NCBI RefSeq assembly: GCF_030811715.1
Contig: NZ_JAUSRH010000004.1
Coordinates: 124,001 to 188,000, forward strand
Source of the DNA: Sinomonas atrocyanea
Lineage (GTDB): Bacteria; Actinomycetota; Actinomycetes; Actinomycetales; Micrococcaceae
Length of the DNA: 64,000 nucleotides
Reading direction: 5' to 3'
Part shown: piece after piece, positions 57,135-64,000 of the stretch
How the letters are laid out: each line of letters begins with the position of its first letter
Numbering within the stretch: the first letter of the stretch is position 1
The notes under the pieces: generated by a model
What the model saw: only the letters and a program-made list of their open reading frames with translations
Told to the model about the DNA's origin: nothing
Databases searched by the model: none
Position numbers and translations under genes: made by a program

Positions 57135-58118
57135 TCAGCGGTTGTAGGCGGGCATCGGACCGCGCAGCATGGCGCCGACGCTATCGCACGCCTCGACGAC
57201 GTCGGCAGCCAGCGGGCCTTGGGCGACCGCGGCGATGTTCGCGCGCAGCTGCTCCGGTTTGGACCCGCCGAGGAGCACCGATCCGACGCCGTCGCGGTGG
57301 GCCAGCCACCGCAGTGCGAGCTCGATGAGGGACAGGCCGGCGGCGTCGGCGATGCCACTCAGGGCCTGCACGGCGTCGAAGAGCCGGGGGTCCCAGTAGC
57401 GCTGCGTGTACATCGCCGCGAGCCGGGAGTCGCCGAAGCGCCCCTCCGTCGGCTTCGCCTCGAACCGGTGCCTGCCGGTGAGCAGTCCCCCGCCCAGCGG
57501 GTTGTAGACCATGGTGTGCACCGCATGGGTCGCGGCGAACTCCAGGTACTCCTCCTCGACCCGGCGTGCGAGCAGGTTGTAGAGCTGCTGGGCCACGACG
57601 GGCCGAGGGGCCCCTGCCTTGTCCGCGACATGGATGAGGTCGGCAATCTGCCAGGCGGCGAAGTTGGAGACGCCCAGGGCCTTGATCTTGCCCTCCGCGG
57701 CCAGCTCGGCGACGGCGCCGAGCGTCTCCTCGATCGGCACGGAGCGGTCCGGCTGGTGGAGATAGAAGAGGTCGACGCTCTCCACGTCCAGGCGCTTCAG
57801 GCTTCCCTCGAGGGAGAGCCGGAGGCCCTGAGCCGACAGGGGCGAGTGGTCGCCGTGGTCGGGATGCGGCATGCCGGCCTTCGTGGCGAGGACGACCTCG
57901 TCCCTGCGCCCCTTGAGCAGGCGGGCCAGGATCTCCTCGGTCCTGCCGCCCGCGTAGCCGTTGGCGGTGTCGACCGCCGTGATGCCGGCGCCGAGCGCCT
58001 CGTCGAAGATCACCCGGGCGGTGGCTTCGTCGACAGTGTCGCCGAAGGTCATGGTGCCGAGGACCAGCTTCGAGAGGGGAAGTTCCTGCGGGGGAACGGC
58101 GGCGGGGTGGTTGCTCAT
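57135..58118 (-). CDS. Aldo/keto reductase of the sugar-acid locus
   Basis: A 327-residue AKR. Catalytic residues: Asp and Tyr in TAVDTANGYAGGRTEE, Lys in VVLATKAGMPH and His in DLFYLHQPDRSVP. SVLLGGSKPEQLRANI is the cofactor-binding C-terminal motif. The ATG at 58118 fits the family's start and has an AGGAC Shine-Dalgarno. It is the first gene of the minus-strand operon (AKR, aldolase, sialidase-like, SDR, DeoR). One of the two inverted 15-bp operators lies 51 bases upstream of it. A role in reducing an aldehyde released by the aldolase is plausible but unproven. Confidence 0.92.
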   Translation of the reverse strand: MSNHPAAVPPQELPLSKLVLGTMTFGDTVDEATARVIFDEALGAGITAVDTANGYAGGRTEEILARLLKGRRDEVVLATKAGMPHPDHGDHSPLSAQGLRLSLEGSLKRLDVESVDLFYLHQPDRSVPIEETLGAVAELAAEGKIKALGVSNFAAWQIADLIHVADKAGAPRPVVAQQLYNLLARRVEEEYLEFAATHAVHTMVYNPLGGGLLTGRHRFEAKPTEGRFGDSRLAAMYTQRYWDPRLFDAVQALSGIADAAGLSLIELALRWLAHRDGVGSVLLGGSKPEQLRANIAAVAQGPLAADVVEACDSVGAMLRGPMPAYNR

Positions 58119-58169
58119 AGTCGTCCTGTCGGTGGAGGGTGGGATCTGCCGACCGGGCAACTGCGCATT

Positions 58170-58184
58170 CTGCGCGAAACACGC
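58170..58184 (-). promoter_or_regulatory. Left operator of an inverted 15-bp pair (AKR side)
   Basis: CTGCGCGAAACACGC on the plus strand, i.e. GCGTGTTTCGCGCAG reading towards the aldo/keto reductase gene, whose ATG is 51 bases away. It is the exact reverse complement of the site at 58269-58283. A partial third copy, CTGCGCGAA, lies at 58244-58252. TTTCG/CGAAA elements are common in DeoR-family operators. Confidence 0.75.
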
Positions 58185-58268
58185 ACTCTGACGCCGTCTT
58201 CCTCGCCCAGCGATCCGCCTTCGGTGTTTCCACTATCCCATTACTGCGCGAATTGAGCAATAGGACTA

Positions 58269-58283
58269 GCGTGTTTCGCGCAG
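58269..58283 (+). promoter_or_regulatory. Right operator of an inverted 15-bp pair (kinase-PdxA side)
   Basis: GCGTGTTTCGCGCAG lies 57 bases before the ATG at 58341 and overlaps a possible -10 box, TAGCGT (58267-58272). It is identical, in the opposite orientation, to the site in front of the aldo/keto reductase gene, so the same factor should repress both divergent operons. Confidence 0.75.
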
Positions 58284-58340
58284 CTGTGTCATGCTTGCTG
58301 GTGACGCAGCTCTCACAGCACGGTGGAAAGGAGGATGGAC

Positions 58341-60608
58341 ATGGCGAAGGTTCTCGTCCAGGCGGACGACTTCTCGGGTGCCGCGGAAGTCGGCCAGCAG
58401 TTCACGGCCCACGGGTTCACTGCGCGGATCGCGCTGACGACGGCGGGCACGCACCTCCGCGATCCGTCCTCCGGCACTGCCGAGGTCGTCATCCTGGACA
58501 CCCACACCCGCAGTGCGTCGCCCACGGCCGCCCGAGCCGCCGTCAGGACCGCCCTCACGAGTGTCGAACCCACGGCAGTCGTCTTCAAGAAGACCGATTC
58601 GCTCTGGCGGGGCAACGTCGGCCCGGAGCTGTCGGCGCTGGCCGAGCTCGGATACGACGTGGTGCTTGCCGGCGCCTTCCCTGCGATGGGAAGGACGGTC
58701 GTGGGGGGCGAGCCCTCGGTGGCCGGCGTCCCTCTCCGCGCTTCCGGCCTCTGGAGCGTCGAACCGCGCCCTGCCCCGGAGAACCTGAGCGAGCTCTTCG
58801 CCACCGACAGCAGCGTCCGGTTCGTGGGGCTCGACGAGGTCCGGTCCCCGGGCCTCACTGAGCACATCGGGTCGGTCCTCGCCGGCGGAGACCCCGCCGT
58901 GGTGGTCGTCGACGGCGAGACGGAGGCGGACCTCTCCGCCGTCGTCGAGGCCGTCGTCTCCCTGCGGTTCTCCTCAGGCCGCCGCCCCGTTGCCCTCGCC
59001 GGCACGGGACAGCTCGCGGGCCTGCTCGCCCAGCGACTGGCCAAAGAAGCTGCGCACACCGCGCACTCTCCTGCCGCTGCAATGCCCGCCACGGTGACAG
59101 ACCGCGGCGCGGTGCTCGCCGTCGTCGGCTCCGCCTCCCCCGCCGCACGGCGGCAGCTGGAGCACCTCGGCGCCGAGGGATTCGACGTCGTCGACCTCCC
59201 TTCACACGAGGACGGGCCGCGGAACGTCCGCGCAGCCCTCGCGGAGGGCCGGTCCATCGCCCTGACTGTTCCCGCGGGTCCACAGGACCCGGCCCGCTCG
59301 GCGGCAATCGTCGCCCGGCTCGCGCAGCTGGCCCGCCAGGCACAGCAGGGCCTCCGGAGTGACCTCATCCTCACGGGCGGGGAGACGGCCCGGGAAATCC
59401 TCGATGCCCTCGGCATCGCCTCCCTCATTCCCATCGCCGCAGTCCAGCACGGCGCCGTGGTCTGCATGGCCGACGACGGCCGGCTCGTCGCCACCAAGCC
59501 CGGCAGCTTCGGGGACCCGCTCGTCCTCGCCCAGCTGTACCGCGCAATCCAGTCCTCGAACCATCCCCGAGAAACAACGGAGACCTCTATGACCAGTCCA
59601 CAGGACGACAGGCCCTTCATCGCCGTCACGATGGGCGACGGCGCCGGGATCGGACCCGAAGTCACCGTCGGCGCCCTCATCCACGCTGGCGCCTATGCCG
59701 ACAGCCGCCCGGTGGTGATCGGCGACGCCCACCGGCTGCGCCTGGCCGCCGAGGCGCTCGGCGTCGCCGCCGAGATCGTCACGGTCCAGGCGGTCGAGGA
59801 GGCCGAGTTCACCCTCGGGCGGGTCAACGTGATCGACCCGGAGCTCCTCCCCGCGGACCTCCCGTGGGGCATCGAATCCGCCGAGGCCGGCAACGCCGCG
59901 TACCACTACGTGCGGATCGCGTGCGGGCTGGCGATGGCGGGCAAGGTCCAGGGGATCTGCACCGCGCCGCTGAACAAGGCCGCGCTGCACCGGGCCGGCC
60001 ACGTCTACCCGGGCCACACCGAACTGCTCGCGCACTTCATGGGCGTCGACGAGGTGTCGATGATGCTCTCCACCCCCAAGGTCAAGGTCATCCACGTGAC
60101 CACGCACATCGGCCTGGTGGACGCGATCCGGAAGATCGAGCCTGGCCTGGTCGAGCGCACGGTCCGCAGGGGCGACGAGGCCATGAAGCGCGCGGGCGTC
60201 GCCCACCCAACGATCGGCGTCTGCGCCATCAACCCCCATGCCGGGGAGAACGGGCTCTTCGGCTACGGCGAGGAGGAGGAGAAGATCGTTCCCGCGATCG
60301 CGAAGCTCCAGGCCGACGGGATCGACGCCCGCGGGCCGCTCCCGGCGGACACCGCCTTCTTCCTCGCAGGCCGCGGCGACTACGACCTCATCGTCGCCAT
60401 GTACCACGACCAGGGCCACGGCCCCGTCAAGGTCCTGGGCATTGAGGCCGGAGTCAACATCACGGTCGGGCTCCCCGTCATCCGCACCTCGGTGGACCAC
60501 GGCACCGCCTTCGACATAGCCGGCAAGGGCATCGCCGATGTCCGCAGCATGATCGAGGCCCTCCGCCAGGCGGCAGAGATGTCGCCCCGCCTGGCACTCC
60601 AGCAGTAG
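58341..60608 (+). CDS. Fused four-carbon acid sugar kinase (DUF1537) and PdxA2-type dehydrogenase
   Basis: A single 755-residue frame joining two proteins normally encoded separately. Residues 1-~405 are a DUF1537 kinase (VLVQADDFSGAAEVGQQF; FKKTDSLWRGNVGPEL; LILTGGETAREIL). Residues ~417-755 are a PdxA-family dehydrogenase (FIAVTMGDGAGIGPEV; metal-binding HVYPGHTELLAHF and MYHDQGHGPVK). In known pathways the kinase phosphorylates a threonate- or erythronate-type acid and PdxA2 oxidatively decarboxylates the product to dihydroxyacetone phosphate. Between the domains, a GGAG six bases before an in-frame ATG (59589) survives, so PdxA2 could also be made alone. The start follows AAGGAGG by six bases. 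It heads the plus-strand operon with the transporter. Confidence 0.92.
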   Translation: MAKVLVQADDFSGAAEVGQQFTAHGFTARIALTTAGTHLRDPSSGTAEVVILDTHTRSASPTAARAAVRTALTSVEPTAVVFKKTDSLWRGNVGPELSALAELGYDVVLAGAFPAMGRTVVGGEPSVAGVPLRASGLWSVEPRPAPENLSELFATDSSVRFVGLDEVRSPGLTEHIGSVLAGGDPAVVVVDGETEADLSAVVEAVVSLRFSSGRRPVALAGTGQLAGLLAQRLAKEAAHTAHSPAAAMPATVTDRGAVLAVVGSASPAARRQLEHLGAEGFDVVDLPSHEDGPRNVRAALAEGRSIALTVPAGPQDPARSAAIVARLAQLARQAQQGLRSDLILTGGETAREILDALGIASLIPIAAVQHGAVVCMADDGRLVATKPGSFGDPLVLAQLYRAIQSSNHPRETTETSMTSPQDDRPFIAVTMGDGAGIGPEVTVGALIHAGAYADSRPVVIGDAHRLRLAAEALGVAAEIVTVQAVEEAEFTLGRVNVIDPELLPADLPWGIESAEAGNAAYHYVRIACGLAMAGKVQGICTAPLNKAALHRAGHVYPGHTELLAHFMGVDEVSMMLSTPKVKVIHVTTHIGLVDAIRKIEPGLVERTVRRGDEAMKRAGVAHPTIGVCAINPHAGENGLFGYGEEEEKIVPAIAKLQADGIDARGPLPADTAFFLAGRGDYDLIVAMYHDQGHGPVKVLGIEAGVNITVGLPVIRTSVDHGTAFDIAGKGIADVRSMIEALRQAAEMSPRLALQQ
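59579..59591 (+). promoter_or_regulatory. Internal Shine-Dalgarno and start codon within the fusion gene
   Basis: GGAG (59579-59582), six bases, ATG (59589-59591), in frame with the fusion at residue 417 and coinciding with the start of the PdxA domain (MTSPQDDRPFIAVTMGDG). It looks like the former start of a separate pdxA2 gene whose upstream stop codon was lost, and may still be used. Confidence 0.65.
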
Positions 60609-60673
60609 GCCGAGCGTCCCGCTGCAGTTCCTCACCGCAACTTCTCACTACAACGAAGTAGAAGGAATCAAGC

Positions 60674-62023
60674 ATGTCCAATGTCCTGAACCCGACCCCT
60701 GAGCAGAAGGCCATCTGGGTCCGCCGGGCCATCGTGGCCGGCGTCATCGGCACCACGATCGAGTGGTACGACTTCGTCCTCTTCGGCACGGCGTCGGCCC
60801 TGGTGTTCAACACGCTCTTCTTCCCCAAGTTCGACCCGCTGATCGGCACCGCCGCGGCGCTGACCACCACCGCCATCGGATACTTCTTCCGCCCCCTCGG
60901 CGGATTCGTGTTCGGCGCCCTCGGCGACCGGATCGGCCGCAAGAACGTCCTCGCGGCAACGCTGGTCCTCATGGGGCTGTCCACCGCACTCATCGGGGCC
61001 CTGCCGACCTATGCGCAGGCCGGCATCTGGGCGCCGATCCTGATGCTCCTCCTGCGCATCCTGCAGGGAATCGGCGCGGGGGCCGAGTTCGGAGGGGCCC
61101 AGGTCATGGTCTCGGAGCACGCGAGCAAGAAGCGCCAGGGCCTGCTCACGAGCCTGCCCGGCGCGGGCCTGGCTCTGGGCATCATGCTCGGCACGTCGTT
61201 CTACTCCCTCCTGGACTTCATGCCCAGGAACGAGTTCATGGCCTACGGCTGGCGCCTTCCCTTCCTGGCCAGCGTGATCGGCATCGGCATCGGCCTGTTC
61301 ATCCGGATGCGCGTCATGGAGTCCCCCGAATTCCTGGCCGTCACCCGCACGAAGGAGCGACCCAAGAGCCCCGTCAGAGAGGTCTTCGCCTCCCATAAGC
61401 GGAACTGGTTCGTGTCCATGTTCGCCTGCTTCGCCGAGAACGCGACCACCAACCTCGTCAAGACCTTCGTCCTGGCCTATGCGGCGACCTTCCTCCACCT
61501 CGACAAGAGCGTGGGGCTCAACGGCCTCTTCGTCGCCTCGCTCGTCAGCCTCTTCACCTACCCGCTTTTTGGATGGCTGGGTGACCGCCTTGGCATCGCC
61601 CGGGTCTACATCGGCTCCGCCATCGGGGTGGCGCTGTTCATCTTCCCGATGTTCTGGATGATCAACACCAAGTCGGTTCCGGTGGTCATCATCGCCATCG
61701 TCCTCACCTACGCCATCGTCGTCCGCGGCATGTCGGCCACGCAGGGCGCGTACCTGGCCAACCTCTTCCCGGCACGCATCCGCTTCACCGGCCTCGCCTC
61801 CTCCCGCGAGGTCGGCAGCGCGATCTCCGGCGGCATCGGTCCCGTCCTGGCCACGCTCCTGCTGGCGGCGACCCACTCCTACGTGCCTGTCGCGCTCTAC
61901 ATGATCAGCCAGGCCGCGATCACGATCGCCGCCGTCTGGATCGGGCCGAGCAAGCACAGGGCCGTCGATGCGGACACGGACGCTGTGCAGGAACCCGCGG
62001 CGGCACCCCTCCAGGCTTCCTGA
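60674..62023 (+). CDS. MFS transporter, metabolite:H+ symporter (MHS) family
   Basis: A 449-residue 12-helix transporter. MHS-type features: TTIEWYDFVLFGTASALVF in TM1, FRPLGGFVFGALGDRIGRKNVLAATL between TM2 and TM3, and RILQGIGAGAEFGGAQVMVSEHASKKRQGLLTSLPGAGLALG in TM4-5. The family takes up organic and sugar acids with protons. It lies 65 bases after the kinase-PdxA2 fusion on the same strand and probably imports the substrate of this locus. Shine-Dalgarno AGAAGGA. A strong terminator follows at 62052. Confidence 0.93.
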   Translation: MSNVLNPTPEQKAIWVRRAIVAGVIGTTIEWYDFVLFGTASALVFNTLFFPKFDPLIGTAAALTTTAIGYFFRPLGGFVFGALGDRIGRKNVLAATLVLMGLSTALIGALPTYAQAGIWAPILMLLLRILQGIGAGAEFGGAQVMVSEHASKKRQGLLTSLPGAGLALGIMLGTSFYSLLDFMPRNEFMAYGWRLPFLASVIGIGIGLFIRMRVMESPEFLAVTRTKERPKSPVREVFASHKRNWFVSMFACFAENATTNLVKTFVLAYAATFLHLDKSVGLNGLFVASLVSLFTYPLFGWLGDRLGIARVYIGSAIGVALFIFPMFWMINTKSVPVVIIAIVLTYAIVVRGMSATQGAYLANLFPARIRFTGLASSREVGSAISGGIGPVLATLLLAATHSYVPVALYMISQAAITIAAVWIGPSKHRAVDADTDAVQEPAAAPLQAS

Positions 62024-62051
62024 CCGCCCCGGCACAGACCGCCGAACGCTC

Positions 62052-62090
62052 ATCCCGCGGGCGGGTCCCCTCAGGACCCGCCCGCGGGAT
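62052..62090. terminator. Bidirectional stem-loop terminator
   Basis: A perfect inverted repeat with 17-bp arms (ATCCCGCGGGCGGGTCC and its complement) around a CCTCA loop lies between the convergent transporter and lysG genes and touches the lysG stop codon. It is the strongest hairpin seen in the window and should terminate transcription from both sides despite the absence of a U-tract. Confidence 0.9.
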
Positions 62091-62995
62091 CAGCGCTGCC
62101 GCAGCACAGCGGCGGCCCGCACGACGGCGTCGCCCACCTCTGCGAGGCCGGGCGAGTCGAGCGTCCACGACTGCCAGTAGAGCCCCAGGTCCTCTCGCCA
62201 GTCGGGGGCCAGCTCCACGAGGTCGCCCCCCGGGTCCTGCTGGTCCGGCACCATCCCCCAGCCGAGCCCGGCGCGCACGGCCTCGACGTACTGGACGGAG
62301 TCCGGGATGAAGTGCTGCGGCGGTGTCGCCTCGGGCGCCACCCGGGCCAGGAGCGCGAGCTGGTGGCTGTCCTTGCGGTCGTACTGCATGACGGGTGCCA
62401 CCGCGAGCGCCTCCGGCGTCGCCCCGCGCGGGAACCACCGCGCCGCGAACTCCGCCGAGGCCTTGGCCCGGTACACCATGGTCCCCAGGGGCCGAACGCT
62501 GCAGCCCTGGACGGGCCGCGGGTCCGCGGTGACGGCGCCGACGGCGTCGCCGGAGCGGAGGAGATCCGCCGTCGCGTGCTCGTCGTCGCGCAGGAGCTCG
62601 ACGGCGATCCGGCCTCCCAGCGCCACCTCGCGGATCGCGGGGGGCAGCCACGTGGCGATCGAATCGGCGTTGGCCACGATCGGCACGCGCAGCAGCTCGG
62701 TGCCGGCGCCAGCGGAACCCGGGCCGCCGGCGTCGTGCGCCTGCTCGAAGCGGAGGGCGAGCAGCGCCTCGTCGGCGAGCAGGAGCAGCTGGCGGGCCGA
62801 GCGCAGGAGCCGCTCCCCCGCCGGTGTGGGCACCACCGGCTTGAGCCGGCGCACGAGCACGCTGCCCACCGAGCGCTCGAGCGCCTTGATCCGCTGGCTC
62901 ACGGCGGAGGGGGTGATGCGCAGCTCGTCGGCTGCAGCCTCGAACGTCTCCTGGTCCACGACGGCCGCGAGGGCCCTCAGCTGCTCCAAGTCCAT
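62090..62995 (-). CDS. lysG: LysR-type regulator LysG (ArgP/IciA family)
   Basis: A 301-residue LTTR of the ArgP/LysG branch. N-terminal helix-turn-helix: LEQLRALAAVVDQETFEAAADELRITPSAVSQRIKALERSVGSVLV; effector domain with VPIVANADSIATWLPPAI (typical of ArgP/LysG, lysine/arginine sensing) and YVEAVRAGLGWGMVPDQQ. It is divergent from lysE, the standard arrangement in actinobacteria, where LysG activates lysE in response to basic amino acids. TAGCAT lies exactly 6 nt before the ATG, with no Shine-Dalgarno, suggesting a leaderless message. Confidence 0.94.
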   Translation of the reverse strand: MDLEQLRALAAVVDQETFEAAADELRITPSAVSQRIKALERSVGSVLVRRLKPVVPTPAGERLLRSARQLLLLADEALLALRFEQAHDAGGPGSAGAGTELLRVPIVANADSIATWLPPAIREVALGGRIAVELLRDDEHATADLLRSGDAVGAVTADPRPVQGCSVRPLGTMVYRAKASAEFAARWFPRGATPEALAVAPVMQYDRKDSHQLALLARVAPEATPPQHFIPDSVQYVEAVRAGLGWGMVPDQQDPGGDLVELAPDWREDLGLYWQSWTLDSPGLAEVGDAVVRAAAVLRQR

Positions 62996-63053
62996 GAAGA
63001 GATGCTAATGCCTCTGCAGATATAGTTAGTTGATCTTCATACCTCGGCGCCCG

Positions 63054-63059
63054 TACCGT
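63054..63059 (+). promoter_or_regulatory. -10 box of a probable leaderless lysE promoter
   Basis: TACCGT lies exactly 6 nt before the GTG start at 63066. AAGG directly abuts the GTG, too close for a Shine-Dalgarno. A TATAGT sequence at 63021-63026 is an alternative upstream -10 that would give a ~30-base leader. Confidence 0.45.
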
Positions 63060-63065
63060 CGAAGG

Positions 63066-63668
63066 GTGCTGCTCTCCTACCTCGCCGGACTCGGCGCCAG
63101 CCTCGGCCTGATCGTGGTGATCGGGGCGCAGAACGCGTTCGTGCTGCGGCAGGGGATCAAGCGCGAATGGGTGCTGCCCGTCGTGGTGCTGTGCGCGCTG
63201 AGCGATGCGGTGCTGATCTTCGCCGGGGTTGCCGGGATCGGCGCGGCGGTACAGGGCGCGCCCCTCCTCCTGCAGGTCATCCGCTGGGTCGGAGCAGCGT
63301 TCCTCGTGGCGTACGGGTTCTTCGCCGCCAGGCGCGCACTCCATCCCGGCGCGCTCCGGGCTGCGGGAGGAACCGGCCCGGCAGGCCTCGCGGCCACGCT
63401 CGGGACGGTCCTCGCGCTGACCTGGCTCAACCCGCACGTCTACCTCGACACCCTCGTGCTCCTGGGCTCCCTCGCCAACGCGCAGGGCGCGGGGCGCTGG
63501 GCCTTCGGGTTCGGCGCGGCGTCCGCGAGCGCCCTGTGGTTCCCGGTCCTCGGGTACGGGGCGCGGGCGCTGAGCGGATTCTTCGCCCGGCCGGCGGCAT
63601 GGCGGGTCCTGGACGGCGGCGTCGCGGTGCTCATGGTCGCCCTCGCGGCCATGCTCGTCCTCGGTTGA
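63066..63668 (+). CDS. lysE: LysE family amino acid exporter
   Basis: A 200-residue LysE/ArgO-type membrane protein with about six hydrophobic segments. LGASLGLIVVIGAQNAFVLRQGIKREWVLPVVVLCALSDAVLI at the N-terminus and ALTWLNPHVYLDTLVLLGSLA in the middle are the two family signatures (G-A-Q-N-A and N-P-H). It exports L-lysine and L-arginine when they accumulate. The GTG at 63066 gives the family's normal N-terminus; an upstream ATG would add a charged 12-residue leader. It is divergent from lysG. Confidence 0.93.
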   Translation: MLLSYLAGLGASLGLIVVIGAQNAFVLRQGIKREWVLPVVVLCALSDAVLIFAGVAGIGAAVQGAPLLLQVIRWVGAAFLVAYGFFAARRALHPGALRAAGGTGPAGLAATLGTVLALTWLNPHVYLDTLVLLGSLANAQGAGRWAFGFGAASASALWFPVLGYGARALSGFFARPAAWRVLDGGVAVLMVALAAMLVLG

Positions 63669-63785
63669 GGCCCCCGCCGCTGACTCTTTCAGTTTGGCGC
63701 AGCCGACGGCGCGCCCTGATTGCCACGGGAGGAGCCGGGTAATCGCCAGACGCCCCACCTGCGCCAGAACCAAGGAGAGACTGCC

Positions 63786-64000
63786 ATGACAGAGACCCCA
63801 GCAGGCCCCACGGAACCCGACGTCGTCGACATCCTCACCCGCGACCACCAGGAGATGGTCGAGCTGATCAGCCGGATCGAGGGCGCACCCGACTCAGGGA
63901 CGCGCCGCGACCTCGCGGACACGGTGATCGCCGAGGTCATGCGCCACGCCGTCGCAGAGGAGATGTACGTCTACCCGGCCGTCGAGAAGCATGTCCCCGA
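63786..64000 (+). CDS. Hemerythrin HHE cation-binding domain protein, 3' end outside window
   Basis: The first 71 residues of a protein starting MTETPAGPTEPDVVDILTRD. The hemerythrin-like pattern is visible in DILTRDHQEMVELISRIE (first His of the helix bundle) and VIAEVMRHAVAEEMYVYPAVEKH (His and Glu ligands). Bacterial HHE proteins bind di-iron or haem-iron and are linked to oxygen or nitric oxide handling or iron-sulphur repair. The ATG has an AAGGAGA Shine-Dalgarno. The frame runs off the right edge, so length and further domains are unknown. Confidence 0.88.
   Translation, partial: MTETPAGPTEPDVVDILTRDHQEMVELISRIEGAPDSGTRRDLADTVIAEVMRHAVAEEMYVYPAVEKHVP

Noticed and set aside
60674-62023. 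MHS transporter considered as BenK (benzoate uptake)
   Set aside because: It is 22 kb from the ben genes and tightly placed behind the sugar-acid fusion gene; context favours a sugar-acid substrate.

Overview
The window is high-GC DNA (about 70 percent by eye) from an actinobacterium. The best fit is the family Micrococcaceae (Arthrobacter/Sinomonas type). Reasons: a crtE-B-I-Ye-Yf-Eb carotenoid operon with heterodimeric C50 lycopene cyclases, a LuxR-type regulator directly behind benABCD, a divergent lysG/lysE pair, actinobacterial -10 boxes of the form TANNNT, and frequent ATGA/GTGA start-stop overlaps. No rRNA, tRNA, CRISPR array or complete insertion sequence was seen. No stretch longer than about 260 bases lacks a plausible gene.

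Layout. 1-1374: end of an mmsA-like dehydrogenase gene and a solitary serine resolvase. 1375-3353: a SoxR-controlled flavin reductase with a textbook SoxR box, soxR and ribonuclease Z. 3403-8521: a complete urease operon, ureABCEFGD, on the minus strand, with a small unknown gene upstream. 9106-16497: a minus-strand carotenoid operon (idsA/crtE, crtB, crtI, crtYe, crtYf, crtEb) that continues into a DNA photolyase and a MarR regulator. Opposite it (16605-21306) lies a tightly overlapping operon of a TspO-like membrane protein, an SDR-DUF2867 protein and an MMPL exporter. 21492-27754: aldo/keto reductase, a four-repeat membrane protein, a GH15 enzyme divergent from an aldose epimerase-like gene, and an SDR with a small partner. 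27822-38636: benzoate/catechol catabolism: benABCD, benR (LuxR), a LysR gene, catB and catC in one direction, catA in the other, and a MarR gene at the end.

38742-47282: a P2-type cation ATPase, then a PucR regulator divergent from a 2-hydroxy-acid oxidase-like gene and an amino-acid-type ABC importer; this part looks somewhat lower in GC. 47353-53439: DUF2254 protein, two small genes, a SigB/SigF-type sigma factor divergent from a Na+/Ca2+ exchanger family protein, and a drug-type ABC exporter. 53477-62023: a divergent sugar-acid catabolic locus: DeoR, SDR, sialidase-fold protein, HpcH/HpaI aldolase and aldo/keto reductase on the minus strand, and a DUF1537 kinase-PdxA2 fusion plus an MHS transporter on the plus strand. 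62090-64000: lysG/lysE and the start of a hemerythrin-domain gene.

The most interesting signals are these. (1) The sugar-acid locus has an apparently unusual kinase-dehydrogenase gene fusion and an exact 15-bp inverted operator pair placed almost symmetrically before the two divergent transcripts. (2) A perfect palindrome TTGCG-N4-CGCAA occurs at four intergenic positions: before a MarR gene, twice between GH15 and the epimerase, and before the sigma factor. At three of the four it covers the predicted -35 box, which suggests one small stress or carbohydrate regulon. (3) Eight genes have a TANNNT-like box exactly 6 nt before the start codon and no usable Shine-Dalgarno, as expected for leaderless transcripts. 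(4) The 2-hydroxy-acid oxidase-like protein has lost both substrate-binding tyrosines of its family.
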